From: Achromobacter aloeverae
GTDB lineage: Bacteria > Pseudomonadota > Gammaproteobacteria > Burkholderiales > Burkholderiaceae_B
Assembly: GCF_004121055.1 (NCBI RefSeq)
Contig: NZ_PYAL01000007.1
Coordinates: forward strand, 62,001 to 126,000
Length of the DNA stretch: 64,000 bases
Reading direction: 5' to 3'
Shown: piece by piece, positions 34,456 to 43,319 of the stretch
How the letters are laid out: every line of letters starts with the position of its first letter
How positions within the stretch are numbered: position 1 is the stretch's first letter
Made by a program: the position numbers and the translations under genes
The notes under the pieces: generated by a model
What the model was told of the DNA's origin: nothing
Databases searched by the model: none
Seen by the model: only the letters and a program-made list of their open reading frames with translations

Positions 34456-35224
34456 ATCGCTTCTCCAAGGCATTCACCGTCCCGAAGAACACCAGGCTGA
34501 TGGCGGACGCCACGAAGATGGCGGCCCATACCTGCACGAAATCGATCTGCAACACCGCCTGGAATATCGTCCATCCCAGACCGCCCGTGGCGCCCAGCAT
34601 TTCCGTGACGATGGCGACGATCATGGCCCGCACCGTCGACACCCGCATGCCCGCCGCCGTCAGGGGGATGGCCGCCGGCAAGCGCAGGCGCCAGAGGATG
34701 GCCGCGCGATCCGCGCCGAAACTGCGCATGAGGTCGACCGCGCGGGGATCGACCCGGTCGAGCCCCGCCAGCGCATGCAGGAAGACGGTAAACCCCACCG
34801 CCAGCGCCACCATGACGATCTTGCTTTCCGGCCCCATGCCGAACCACAGCAGGATGAGCGGCGCATAGGCCACCACCGGGACGGAATTCAGCGCGGTGGC
34901 GACGGGAAGCACGCTACGCCGCACGGCCGGCAGCATGGCCAGGACAATGGCGAGAAGCAGCCCGGCCAGCGAGCCGGCGGCAAAACCCGCCACGGCTTCC
35001 ATCACCGTGATGCCCGCCGCTTTCAGCAGCAGGGCGTGCTGCGCCACGATGGCTTGCAGGATGCGCGTCACGCTGGGCAGCACGTAGGCGGGCAGGTCCA
35101 GGCCGCGCGCCGCGCTCTCCCACAATACGAACACCCCCGCCAGGCCCAGGACCGCCCGCCGCGCGGTCCGCGTGGGCCAAGGCAAGCCGGAAAAGGAAAG
35201 CAGGGGAAAAGACGCTGTCTTCAC
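34439..35224 (-). CDS. ABC transporter permease (SsuC/TauC type), second permease
   Basis: 261 residues from GTG 35224, which overlaps the stop of the first permease (GTGA) with GGAGG upstream. About six membrane helices and the EAA cytoplasmic loop (DLMRSFGADRAAILWRLRLPAAIPLTAAGMRVS). Family: binding-protein-dependent permeases of the nitrate/taurine/sulfonate/thiamine-precursor group. Having two different permeases suggests a heterodimeric channel. Partners are the ATPase at 38890 and the binding protein at 36115 in the same operon. Confidence 0.92.
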   Translation of the reverse strand: MKTASFPLLSFSGLPWPTRTARRAVLGLAGVFVLWESAARGLDLPAYVLPSVTRILQAIVAQHALLLKAAGITVMEAVAGFAAGSLAGLLLAIVLAMLPAVRRSVLPVATALNSVPVVAYAPLILLWFGMGPESKIVMVALAVGFTVFLHALAGLDRVDPRAVDLMRSFGADRAAILWRLRLPAAIPLTAAGMRVSTVRAMIVAIVTEMLGATGGLGWTIFQAVLQIDFVQVWAAIFVASAISLVFFGTVNALEKRYVFWK

Positions 35225-36051
35225 AGTTCGCTCCTCCAGAACACGGCCTTGTGCTCGACCCATGCCACCAGCCCGTAGAAGGACGTCCCCAGCAGCCCCG
35301 CCATCAGGATGGCGGCCCACAAGGCCACGAATTGCTCGTTGTACATGGCTTGCAGCAGAAGCACGCCCAGTCCGGTGGTATCGCCGAACCATTCGCCGGC
35401 GATGGCGCCCAGCAGGCTCAACGTACAAGCCAGCCGCAGGGCGACGAAAATCTGCGGCAGCGCCGACGGCAACAGCAAGCGGAACAGCAGCTGGCGGGAG
35501 GTGGCGCCGAAGCTGCGCAGCAGGTCCACCTGCCGCCGGTCCACGGCTTCGAGGCCGTTCAAGGTATTTACCGTCACCGGAAAGAACGTGAGATAGAAGG
35601 CGATCAGCGCCTTGGCCAGGATGGTGTTGCCGAACCAGAGCACCACGACCGCGCCGAAGGCAATGACGGGAATGGTCTGCGAGATGACGAAAAGTGGAAA
35701 TATCGTCTCGCGTAAAAGGCGCGAGCGATGGAACAGCACGCCGTTCGCCACGCCCACCAGCGCGCCGGCCGCGTAACCCAGCAAGGTCTCCGACAGCGTC
35801 CGCAGGAAGCCCGCCAAATAGGCATCCGGCAATGCCACGATGGCGGCGAGAATGGCCGACAGGCGAGGCAGGTAATAGGGCTGGATGCCGGCGGCCGTGA
35901 CCACTGCCTCCCACGCCAGGCCGATGATGGCGATCGTCACGACGCCGCGCAGGACGATCGCGGCGGCGCCGCCCCTCGGCGCCCCTTTCTGGCGGGGGGG
36001 AGCAAGGGCTGGCGTAGCGGCCTTGGGCATGGCGGACGGAGCTATACGCAT
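35221..36051 (-). CDS. ABC transporter permease (SsuC/TauC type), first permease
   Basis: 276 residues. An N-terminal basic, proline-rich tail, then helices from IVLRGVVTIAIIGLAWEAVVTAAG onwards, and the EAA loop DLLRSFGATSRQLLFRLLLPSALPQIFVALRLA. It shares the fold and length of its neighbour but is clearly a separate paralogue. GAGGA precedes ATG 36051. It is 63 bases downstream of the binding-protein gene and overlaps the next permease. Confidence 0.92.
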   Translation of the reverse strand: MRIAPSAMPKAATPALAPPRQKGAPRGGAAAIVLRGVVTIAIIGLAWEAVVTAAGIQPYYLPRLSAILAAIVALPDAYLAGFLRTLSETLLGYAAGALVGVANGVLFHRSRLLRETIFPLFVISQTIPVIAFGAVVVLWFGNTILAKALIAFYLTFFPVTVNTLNGLEAVDRRQVDLLRSFGATSRQLLFRLLLPSALPQIFVALRLACTLSLLGAIAGEWFGDTTGLGVLLLQAMYNEQFVALWAAILMAGLLGTSFYGLVAWVEHKAVFWRSEL

Positions 36052-36114
36052 GGGAGATCCTCATGCCGCCCGGGGGCGGCCGTCGAAGCGAAACGGATGG
36101 CGCCTCACGGCGCG

Positions 36115-37149
36115 TTACGGCAGGCGATCCGCCACGGGAATGGCCTTCAGGAAGCTGGCGTCAAAGGCTTGCGCGACATCGACAGGCTTGCTCACCACGC
36201 CGTTCTTGAGCAGGAAGTCCTCGGCGGCCTGCATGGCGGCCGGATCGATCCAGAACAGGCCCTCCGTCCTGGCCTTGCCCTCCGTCATCAGGCGATAGGC
36301 TTCGGTCAGCATGAACTCCTGGTGCGTGCGATCCAGCGTCGGCGCCACCTTCATCACCGCGTCCACCGCTTCCTTGGGATGCTTCATCGCCTCGCGCCAG
36401 CCGCGGATGGACGCACGCAGGAAGGCCGTGACCAGCTCGGGCTGCGTTTGCGCCGTCTTGCGCGACACGATGAGCGTATCGCGCGGGAAGGTAATGCCGT
36501 AGTCCTCCGCCTTGAAAAGGCGCAACTTGTCCTCGCCCACCCGCTGGCGGATCGTATAGAGCTCGTTGTACCAGGTCGCGGTGATGACATCGACGTCGCC
36601 GTTCACGAAAGGCGTGACGCTTACCTGCTGCGGCTGGATGTCGACCTTGGCGCGGTCGATGCCCTTGTTGGCCAGCATGCCGAACAGCACATAGTTGGCG
36701 CCGGTGAACCAGGCCGTCACCTTCTTGCCCCGGAAGTCTTCCAGCGTCTTGACCGGACCGTCCTTGCGCGCCACGAAGACAAAAGGCGTAACCTGGTGCG
36801 CCACCCCCACCGACACGATGGGCATGCCCTTGTCGATGGCGGCCAGCACGCTGTCCGTGCCGCCGGACAGGCCGAACGTGTCCGCGCCCGTCGCCACCAG
36901 GTTCTCGGTGAGCAGATTCGGGCCGCCCGGATTGATGGTGAGGTCTATGCCTTCATCCTTGTAATAGCCCTGGGCCAGCGCGTAGTAGAAACCAGCGAAC
37001 TGCGTCTGCGGCAGCCATTTCAACCGCAGCGTGGCCTTGACCAGGTCCTTGGCCATGGCCGGCGCGGGTGCCGCGGCCAAGGCCGCGAACAGGGTCGCGG
37101 CCCACGCCATCGAGGCCAGCAGGCGTCGTGTATTCCGGATGACGGTCAT
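36115..37149 (-). CDS. ABC transporter periplasmic binding protein, NMT1/THI5-like
   Basis: 344 residues. Sec signal peptide ending APAMA, then the NMT1/THI5-like fold with the family start LRLKWLPQTQFAGFYYALAQGYYKDEGIDLTINPGGPN. Close relatives of this subgroup bind pyrimidines or flavin-type ligands (ThiY binds a formylaminopyrimidine, RibY riboflavin), others sulfonates or taurine. The conserved N-terminal phrase WLPQTQFAGFYYA is that of the pyrimidine/riboflavin branch, which is suggestive but not proof. Together with the permeases and ATPase it makes a complete importer, embedded among catabolic genes. No TPP or FMN riboswitch-like sequence precedes it. Confidence 0.9.
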   Translation of the reverse strand: MTVIRNTRRLLASMAWAATLFAALAAAPAPAMAKDLVKATLRLKWLPQTQFAGFYYALAQGYYKDEGIDLTINPGGPNLLTENLVATGADTFGLSGGTDSVLAAIDKGMPIVSVGVAHQVTPFVFVARKDGPVKTLEDFRGKKVTAWFTGANYVLFGMLANKGIDRAKVDIQPQQVSVTPFVNGDVDVITATWYNELYTIRQRVGEDKLRLFKAEDYGITFPRDTLIVSRKTAQTQPELVTAFLRASIRGWREAMKHPKEAVDAVMKVAPTLDRTHQEFMLTEAYRLMTEGKARTEGLFWIDPAAMQAAEDFLLKNGVVSKPVDVAQAFDASFLKAIPVADRLP

Positions 37150-37209
37150 TATGATTCCCCTTGTCGATAGTCGATTGCGTGCGTGATATGCCGGAGCAAG
37201 GCGCGGGTT

Positions 37210-38052
37210 TCAGAAAGGCCGGGTGCCGGCCACGGTAGTGCGGTGCATGACGCGCCGATACTTGTTGTCGTCGTAGGGCGTGGCGCAATGCATGGTGCAA
37301 CGGTTATCCCAGATGACGAGATCGCCCTGGCGCCAGCGGTGCCGGTAGACGAAGGCGTCGCTGACGGCATGTTGGTTGAGCTCGGCCAGCAGGGCCTCGC
37401 TCTCGGCGGGCGGCAGGCCGTCGATCTGCTTGACGATGTCCTCGCCGACGTACAGGGACAGCCGGCCGGTCTCCGGGTGCGTGCGCACGACGGGATGCAC
37501 GACGTCCGGCGTGCGCGCCTTTTGTTCGTCGGTCAGGGGCGCCCGGTCCGCGAAGGCCTTGCCGTAGTAGCCGGCATAGGAATGCGTGGCGGTCAGGTTG
37601 CGTATCCGCGACTGGGTCGCGGGCGGTAGCGCCTCATAGGCCAGGTGCATGCTGGCGAACAGGGTATCGGCGCCTTCGGGCGGCACTTCCACGGCGTAAA
37701 GCAGCGACCCCATGCTCGGTTCGGCGACATACGAGAGATCCGAATGCCAGTTCCAGCCTTCCTTGTGGTTGCCTATCGGCTTGCCGTTCTCCGAGACGTT
37801 GGAAAGCACATAGATTTCCGGCAGGCCCGTGGTCAGGAACTGCTTCAGCACGTGGGTCATCAGCGAACCGAAGCGGCGGCTGATCTCGACGTGGCGGGCG
37901 TTGCTCAATGACGCGCCGCGCACCAGGATCAGCGAGTGCCGTGGCAGCTCCTGGACCAGCTGGTCGATCGCATCGTCATTGGCGGGGTCGGCGAGATCCA
38001 GGCCCAGCACTTCGATGCCGAAGCCGGGATGCAGGGAACGGGTCTTGAGCAT
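37210..38052 (-). CDS. TauD/TfdA-family Fe(II)/2-oxoglutarate dioxygenase
   Basis: 280 residues. The metal-binding HxD is in NWHSDLSY, the distal His in VIWDNRCTMHCATPYDD and the 2-oxoglutarate-binding Arg in RRVMHRTTV, all as in TauD/TfdA. Such enzymes hydroxylate the carbon next to a heteroatom, so that a C-S, C-O or C-N bond falls apart. With an NMT1-like importer next door it is probably the first attack on the imported compound. ATG 38052 has AAGG upstream; the aldolase gene lies 30 bases before it. Confidence 0.93.
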   Translation of the reverse strand: MLKTRSLHPGFGIEVLGLDLADPANDDAIDQLVQELPRHSLILVRGASLSNARHVEISRRFGSLMTHVLKQFLTTGLPEIYVLSNVSENGKPIGNHKEGWNWHSDLSYVAEPSMGSLLYAVEVPPEGADTLFASMHLAYEALPPATQSRIRNLTATHSYAGYYGKAFADRAPLTDEQKARTPDVVHPVVRTHPETGRLSLYVGEDIVKQIDGLPPAESEALLAELNQHAVSDAFVYRHRWRQGDLVIWDNRCTMHCATPYDDNKYRRVMHRTTVAGTRPF

Positions 38053-38083
38053 GCTTGCACCTTCGTAAGGTTGGTTTTCGTGT

Positions 38084-38893
38084 TCAGGTCTTGTAGGAGG
38101 GGTCGACGCGGTCCAGTTGGCGCAGCAGCGCGGGCCACTCCCGCTCGCCGGCCACCAGGATGTCGCCCTTCTGCTCCCAGAACTGGCGCGCGGCCTTCTC
38201 GCAAACGTCCCGACCGGGTTGCAGGATGGGACCCGCGCCACCCGCCGCGGCGGCCTGCATCGACAACTGGATGCGCGCGGCCCGTTCGAAGTAATAGAGC
38301 AACATGAAGGCTTCGCCCGGCGTGCGGCCCAGTGTCAGCACGCCGTGGTTGCGCATCAACATGACGCGGTGCTCGCCCAGGTCGGCCACCAGGCGCGCCT
38401 GCTCGTCCATGTCGATGGCCACGCCCTCGTAGTCGTGGAAGGCCTGGCGGCGATAGAAACGCATGGCGAACTGCGACAGGGGTAGCAGTCCCTCTCGCTG
38501 CGCCGACACCGCGATGCTGGCGTCCGAATGGGTATGCAGCACGCAGGCCGCGTCGCGCTTGGCCTGGTGGATGGCGCCATGGATGACGAAGGCGGCGGCG
38601 TTCACTTCGTAGGGGCTGTCGCTGAGCTTGCGTCCCTGCGGATCGATGCGCACCAGGCTGGACGCGGTGATCTCCTCGAACAGCATGCCGTAGGGATTGA
38701 TGAGGAATTCGTCGTGCGTGCCCGGCACCCGCAGGGAGATGTGGTTGTAGATCAGGTCATCGAGCTTCAGGTTGGCGACCAGCCGGTAGCAGGCGGCCAG
38801 GGACACGCGCGCATCCCATTCCGCCCGCGGCATGCCGGCGGGACAGTCCGTCGGCGCAACGGCCGCGGGCGTGTGGAAGGGTGCCGTCATCAT
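38084..38893 (-). CDS. Class II aldolase/adducin-family protein
   Basis: 269 residues. The N-terminal NHISLRVPG and the zinc-binding histidines in VLHTHSDASIAVS and MRNHGVLTLG are those of the class II aldolase family. The family covers sugar-phosphate aldolases, decarboxylases (including a pyridine-dicarboxylate decarboxylase of vitamin B6 breakdown) and dehydratases. The substrate here is unknown. Its ATG overlaps the TGA of the ABC ATPase gene by 4 bases, so it is coupled to transport. A second ATG directly follows the first. Confidence 0.9.
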   Translation of the reverse strand: MMTAPFHTPAAVAPTDCPAGMPRAEWDARVSLAACYRLVANLKLDDLIYNHISLRVPGTHDEFLINPYGMLFEEITASSLVRIDPQGRKLSDSPYEVNAAAFVIHGAIHQAKRDAACVLHTHSDASIAVSAQREGLLPLSQFAMRFYRRQAFHDYEGVAIDMDEQARLVADLGEHRVMLMRNHGVLTLGRTPGEAFMLLYYFERAARIQLSMQAAAAGGAGPILQPGRDVCEKAARQFWEQKGDILVAGEREWPALLRQLDRVDPSYKT

Positions 38894-39840
38894 GCCTGCC
38901 CTCCCGGCGCGCCGCTGGCGCGGAAGGACTTCATGCTCTCTTCCTCGATCGCGTCCAGCAGGGTGCGCTTGAGCGCGATGAACTCCGGCGCGGTGACGAT
39001 ATCGGCGCGGCGCGGACGCGGCAGATCGACCTTCTGCTCGATCTTGACGCGGCCGGGACGCGCGGCCATCACCAGGACGCGATCGCCGAGGAATACCGCC
39101 TCGTCCACGTCGTGCGTAATGAACAATATGGTGCGGCGGTGTTTCTGCCAGACGTCGAGCAACCAGCGCTGCATCATGCTGCGGGTCAACGCGTCGAGCG
39201 CGCCGAAAGGTTCATCCAGCAACATAAGGTCCCGCTTGAACATGAAGGTGCGCATCAGCGCCACGCGCTGCCGCATGCCGCCGGACAGCTGGTGCGGGTA
39301 CTGGTTCTCGAACCCGGCCAGGCCGAACTCGGGCAGCATCTCCAGCGCCTGGCGGCGGGCGTCCGCGCGCCGCACGCCTTCCAGTTCAACGGCCAGGATG
39401 GCGTTGTCGATCACCGTACGCCACGGCAGCAGCAGGTCGCGCTGCGGCATGAAGGACACCTTGCCCAACAGGTCGGCCGCGCGGCAAGGCTTGCCGAGGA
39501 AGCGCATGCTGCCGCCGGGATCCGGCTCTTCCAGCCCGGCGACGATGTTGAAAAGCGTGCTTTTGCCGCAGCCGCTGGGGCCGACCACGGTAACGAACTC
39601 CCCCGGCGCGATGTCGACGCCCAGGCCGTGGAGCGCCTGGGTAGCGCCGAAAGTCTTGGAAATGCCGTCCAGGCTGAGCAGGGCGCCCGCCGCGCCGGCA
39701 TTGCGGGCGTTCGTGCCGGCGTTCGTACCGGCGTGCGTGCCGGCGTTCACGGCGGCCGGGGCCGCGGCGAGGGTGGCCGCGTTTGCGCTCGGCGCCGCCG
39801 TGCCGGCGGCCTCCCCCATCCGGGTCATGGCGAACATCAT
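38890..39840 (-). CDS. ABC transporter ATPase (SsuB/TauB type) with low-complexity N-terminal extension
   Basis: 316 residues. Walker A GPSGCGKST, Q-loop MPQRDLLLPW, signature LSGGMRQRV, Walker B LMLLDEPFGALD and switch ITHDVDEAV: a complete nitrate/sulfonate-type ATPase from about residue 52 onwards. The first 50 residues are an unusual Ala/Asn/Gly/Thr-rich leader (NAGTHAGTNAGTNARNAG) encoded by 12-bp tandem units at 39707-39754, absent from ordinary family members. ATG 39840 has GAGAGGA upstream. It energises the two permeases of this operon. Confidence 0.93.
   Translation of the reverse strand: MMFAMTRMGEAAGTAAPSANAATLAAAPAAVNAGTHAGTNAGTNARNAGAAGALLSLDGISKTFGATQALHGLGVDIAPGEFVTVVGPSGCGKSTLFNIVAGLEEPDPGGSMRFLGKPCRAADLLGKVSFMPQRDLLLPWRTVIDNAILAVELEGVRRADARRQALEMLPEFGLAGFENQYPHQLSGGMRQRVALMRTFMFKRDLMLLDEPFGALDALTRSMMQRWLLDVWQKHRRTILFITHDVDEAVFLGDRVLVMAARPGRVKIEQKVDLPRPRRADIVTAPEFIALKRTLLDAIEEESMKSFRASGAPGGQA
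39707..39754. repeat. 12-bp tandem repeat in the ABC ATPase gene, four units
   Basis: Units on the plus strand: GCGTTCGTGCCG, GCGTTCGTACCG, GCGTGCGTGCCG, GCGTTCACGGCG. They encode the Asn-Ala-Gly-Thr tetrapeptides of the ATPase N-terminal extension. The unit preserves frame. Confidence 0.85.
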
Positions 39841-39913
39841 CGTTTTTCCTCTCGCGACAGCACATGGACGGCCGGTGGCCGCAACGGATCCAGGTCGAAA
39901 ACGGAGGCGGGCA

Positions 39914-41230
39914 TCATGGCTGTCCTGTCGACATGGCCAGCTCGGCCAGGACATCCGCGAGCACGCAGGCCCCGGCATACAGATCGGCGGGCTCGGTGAA
40001 TTCCGCCTCGTTATGGGTAACGCCGTCGCGGCTGGGAACGAACAGCATGGCGGACGGACAGATGGGGTGCAGATAGCGCGCATCGTGCCCTGCCGCGGAA
40101 AGCAGGTCGCGGTGCGCCAGGCCCAGGCGGTCGGCCGCCGCTCGCAAGCGCGCGCGCATGGCCGCGGGAAATGCCAGGGAATCGGCCGCGGACAGCCGCG
40201 ACACCTCCACTTCGCATGGCCCCGCGGCGGCCTCGCAAGCGGGCGCCACCAGCGCCGACAATCGCCGCAGTTCCTGGCTGTCCGGATGGCGCAGGTCGAC
40301 GGAAAAGATCACCTGGCTGGCCACCACCGACGGCGCGCTGGGCGTCACATCGAAGCGGCCGACCGTGAATTTCGTGACATCGGCCTCGTCATGCAAGACG
40401 CGCGCAAGGGCCTGCACCATGGCCGTGGCCGCCAGCAGCGCATCGCGCCGCTCGGCGCGCGTGGACGTGCCCGCGTGCGCGGCCTCTCCACGCACGGTCA
40501 CGCGAAACGTGTGCTTGCCCTGGATGCCGCTGACGATGCCGATCGGACAATGGGCCCGCTCCAGCTCCGGCCCCTGCTCGATATGCGCTTCCACGTAGGC
40601 GTAGGGCGTGCCGCCAAGAGGCCTCGTGGCAATGCCCGGCAGGGCCGCGGCGGTGCTTGCCAGCGCCGCTTCCACCGAAATGCCGGCCTGGTCCCGCACG
40701 GGCAGGATATCGGCCAGCGCGCGAGCGCCGCCATAAACCGCCGCGCCCATCATGCCGGGGGCGAAACGCGAGCCCTCTTCATTCATCCACGCCACGATCT
40801 CCACGGGCCGGCGCGGCGCAAGCCCGGTCTCCTGCATGGCCTGGACGGCCTCCAGCGCCGCGATCACGCCAAAGACACCGTCATAGCGGCCGCCGGTGGG
40901 CTGGCTGTCCAGGTGGGATCCCGATACCAGCGGCGCACCGGCGCCCGCCTCCCATCGCAGGAAGAAATTGCCGGCGGCGTCGCGCGTTGCCCGCAGCCCC
41001 AAGGACGCCCCCCACTGCGCCATCAGCGCCTGCGCGGCCGCATCCTCGGCGGACAAGGCCGCACGATCGACGCCGCCCGACACGGTTGCGCCGATACGGG
41101 CCATTTCCATGAGGCGGCCGACCAGGCGTTGCTGGCTGACGCGGCGGGATGGCAGTTCGTTCGAGCGCAGTTCGTTCGAAGGCTGTTCGGTCATAAGGGA
41201 CGACGCTCCTGCAAGGACGGCCGCACTCAT
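39914..41230 (-). CDS. Zn-dependent amidohydrolase (N-carbamoyl-amino acid hydrolase/allantoate amidohydrolase family)
   Basis: 438 residues. M20-type peptidase fold: metal ligands in GSHLDSQPTGGRYDGVFG, the Glu pair in AWMNEEGSRFAPGMMGA and a His in EAHIEQGPELE; the dimerisation domain holds GEAAHAGTS. The family hydrolyses ureido or amide bonds (N-carbamoyl amino acids, beta-ureidopropionate, allantoate), releasing ammonia and CO2 with the amine. In this operon it implies an intermediate with a carbamoyl or amide group. ATG 41230 overlaps the alpha/beta-hydrolase stop by 4 bases (ATGA) although its Shine-Dalgarno is weak; ATG 41194 is the alternative. Confidence 0.9.
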   Translation of the reverse strand: MSAAVLAGASSLMTEQPSNELRSNELPSRRVSQQRLVGRLMEMARIGATVSGGVDRAALSAEDAAAQALMAQWGASLGLRATRDAAGNFFLRWEAGAGAPLVSGSHLDSQPTGGRYDGVFGVIAALEAVQAMQETGLAPRRPVEIVAWMNEEGSRFAPGMMGAAVYGGARALADILPVRDQAGISVEAALASTAAALPGIATRPLGGTPYAYVEAHIEQGPELERAHCPIGIVSGIQGKHTFRVTVRGEAAHAGTSTRAERRDALLAATAMVQALARVLHDEADVTKFTVGRFDVTPSAPSVVASQVIFSVDLRHPDSQELRRLSALVAPACEAAAGPCEVEVSRLSAADSLAFPAAMRARLRAAADRLGLAHRDLLSAAGHDARYLHPICPSAMLFVPSRDGVTHNEAEFTEPADLYAGACVLADVLAELAMSTGQP

Positions 41231-42117
41231 TGCGTCTTCATGATCTCTGCGGGCGCGGACCGGGGATCGCGCGGCAGCCACTTCCCCTGCTCCACCGTCG
41301 CCAGGAAATCGCCGACGAACTGGTTGAACAGGCCCGGTTCCTCGATATTCAAGGTGTGTCCCGCCTTCGGCAGCACCAGCAGGCCGCTGGCCGGCACGGT
41401 CCGCTTGAGAAACAGCCCCGGCTGCAGGCAATGATCGTCCTCGTCGCCAACGATGACGAGGGTGGGCACGGCCATCCGCTTCAGCTCGTCTTCCAGGTCA
41501 TAGAGCGAAGGCCGCCGCGCCTGCACGCCGCGCATGGTGTTGGCCGAACCGGTGGCGTCGTGCTGGCCCAGCTGCGCGGCGAACTCGGCCCAGCCGCGCG
41601 GATCCTTCAGCTGGAATGCGATGCGCGACGCCGCCGTGGCATAGACGCCGGCGAACGCGGGCGCGCCCATTTCCTCGAACTTGCGCGCGACTTCCAGCGA
41701 AACGCCGCGAAAATAGTCTTCATACTGTTTTTCCGCGCCATAGCCGGCGCCGGCCACCACCAGCGACAATGCGCGAGCGGCATGGCGCAGGCCGAAATGC
41801 AGGGTAGCGAAACCGCCCATGGACAGGCCCACCACATGCGCGCGATCCACGCCCAGGCCGTCCAGTACATCGACCATGTCGTTGACGGCGATCTCCTGCG
41901 AATAGCGGTCCGCGTCGGCCGGCACGTCCGACGGCGGGTACCCGCGCGCGCTGAATGTGATGCAGCGATAGCGGCGGGCGAAGAATCGCATCTGCGGTTC
42001 CCAGCTGCGCCAGTCTCCGCCGAACTCGTGCACGAACAGCAGGGGCGTCCCGCTACCGCACTCCTCGTAGTACAGCTTGATGCCGTCGCGCGTGGTGATG
42101 GTAGGCATGGCTTGCAT
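41227..42117 (-). CDS. Alpha/beta-hydrolase
   Basis: 296 residues. Oxyanion segment LLFVHEFGGDWRSWEPQM, nucleophile elbow VVGLSMGGFATL, catalytic Asp in VIVGDEDDHCLQP and His in LPKAGHTLNIEEP: a complete Ser-Asp-His hydrolase of the lactonase/C-C hydrolase type. Such enzymes open enol-lactones or cleave amide/ester ring-opening products. It is translationally coupled to the amidohydrolase. The unusual HEFGG in place of HGFGG near the oxyanion hole is seen in some amide-type members. Start ATG 42117 (GAGG very close) or ATG 42108. Confidence 0.88.
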   Translation of the reverse strand: MQAMPTITTRDGIKLYYEECGSGTPLLFVHEFGGDWRSWEPQMRFFARRYRCITFSARGYPPSDVPADADRYSQEIAVNDMVDVLDGLGVDRAHVVGLSMGGFATLHFGLRHAARALSLVVAGAGYGAEKQYEDYFRGVSLEVARKFEEMGAPAFAGVYATAASRIAFQLKDPRGWAEFAAQLGQHDATGSANTMRGVQARRPSLYDLEDELKRMAVPTLVIVGDEDDHCLQPGLFLKRTVPASGLLVLPKAGHTLNIEEPGLFNQFVGDFLATVEQGKWLPRDPRSAPAEIMKTQ

Positions 42118-42171
42118 ATCCTCGTATCGTTGCCGGCGCGGTGGGCGGCGCCGGCCTGGCTGACGTTGCGG

Positions 42172-43305
42172 CTAGAACAGGGCGACCGGGTCCGGGTGCT
42201 TGCGGGCGTGCTCGACCATGGCCGGCAGCAGCTCGCAACAGCGGTCGGCCCATGCCTCCGGCACGGTCAGGCTGATCTTCACGAAACGGTCGCCGAAACG
42301 CTTGGTGTGGTAGGTGCCCTGGCGGATCATCACGCCCTCGGTCTGGTAGGACGCCACCAGCGCCTCCGGCCTCACCCCCGCGTCCCCCGTCTCCACGATC
42401 AACAGGTTGGCCTGGGAGGGATAGACGGGCAGGCGCAGGCCGTCCACCCGTGCAACGGCCTCGGCCAGCGCGGCCTGGTTGCGCCGCAAGCGCCGCTTGA
42501 CCTCGGGAAACCATTCGGCCTTGGTCTTCAACCCGGCAATGGCCGCCCTCTGCGACAGCACATTGCTGCCCAGGTTGTTGGGCGGCGCGCTGGCCAGCCG
42601 TTCGATGATGTCGGCGTTGGAAATCACCGCGCCCAGACGCATGCCCGCCAGCCCCAGCCACTTGGAAAAGCTGTAGGTCATCACCGTCTTTTCAGGATAG
42701 AAGCGCCAGGCCGGCGTGAAGTCGTCGGCGAATTGCGAGTACGTGGCGTCGTGGATGAGATAGGCGCCCACCGAGCGGGCGATCTCGGCGATCTCCCGTA
42801 TCTCCGCTTCGGTATGGCAGGTGCCCAAGGGGTTGTTGGGGTCGACCAGGTAGATCACGCCGGTGTCCGGCCCCACGGCCGCCCGTAATTGCGCGGCGGT
42901 CAGCTTGTACCCTTGCGCCGCATCGTAGATCGGCAATTCGACGACGTTGGCGCCGGCCTGCCGCGCGAACGCCATCGGCCAGGCCCAGCTGGGATCGGTG
43001 GTGACGAAGTCCTTGCCCGGTTCACAAACATGGCGGCAGACGTTGTAGAGCGCTTCCACCGCCCCATCGGTCACGAAGGCGCAGGCCTGCGGCACCCCGG
43101 CGTCGCGCACGATCAACTGACGCAGCTCCTCGAAGCCGGCCGGCGGCGCATAGGCGTGGTAGTCGCCGCGCGCCAGGGCCTGGGTCACCGCGTCGACGAC
43201 GGCGGGATGGGGGTCGAAATGGTTGGTGTTCTGGCCCAGCCACATCAGGCCCGGCGTATTGCAGAGCCGGTCGAAGTAGGCGTTGCGTTGTTCGAAGTTG
43301 CGCAT
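42172..43305 (-). CDS. PLP-dependent aminotransferase class I/II
   Basis: 377 residues. Fold-type I: GDYHAYAPPAGFEELRQLI for the N-terminal substrate part, the Asn/Asp pair in YLVDPNNPLGT and LIHDATYSQF, and the PLP lysine in TYSFSKWLGLAGMRLG. It transfers an amino group, or acts as a related beta-lyase. In the pathway it may take the amine freed by the amidohydrolase or supply one. It lies 14 bases downstream of the SDR gene and 54 bases upstream of the hydrolase gene. Confidence 0.92.
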   Translation of the reverse strand: MRNFEQRNAYFDRLCNTPGLMWLGQNTNHFDPHPAVVDAVTQALARGDYHAYAPPAGFEELRQLIVRDAGVPQACAFVTDGAVEALYNVCRHVCEPGKDFVTTDPSWAWPMAFARQAGANVVELPIYDAAQGYKLTAAQLRAAVGPDTGVIYLVDPNNPLGTCHTEAEIREIAEIARSVGAYLIHDATYSQFADDFTPAWRFYPEKTVMTYSFSKWLGLAGMRLGAVISNADIIERLASAPPNNLGSNVLSQRAAIAGLKTKAEWFPEVKRRLRRNQAALAEAVARVDGLRLPVYPSQANLLIVETGDAGVRPEALVASYQTEGVMIRQGTYHTKRFGDRFVKISLTVPEAWADRCCELLPAMVEHARKHPDPVALF

Positions 43306-43319
43306 GGCGTTCCCGTCGA

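Noticed and set aside
36052-37209. TPP or FMN riboswitch near the THI5-like binding protein
   Set aside because: The gaps around this gene are about 60 bases and I see none of the conserved riboswitch words.
38528-41434. Open frame of 968 codons on + across the aldolase, ATPase and amidohydrolase genes
   Set aside because: Antisense shadow; the three minus-strand genes have complete catalytic motifs and coupled starts.
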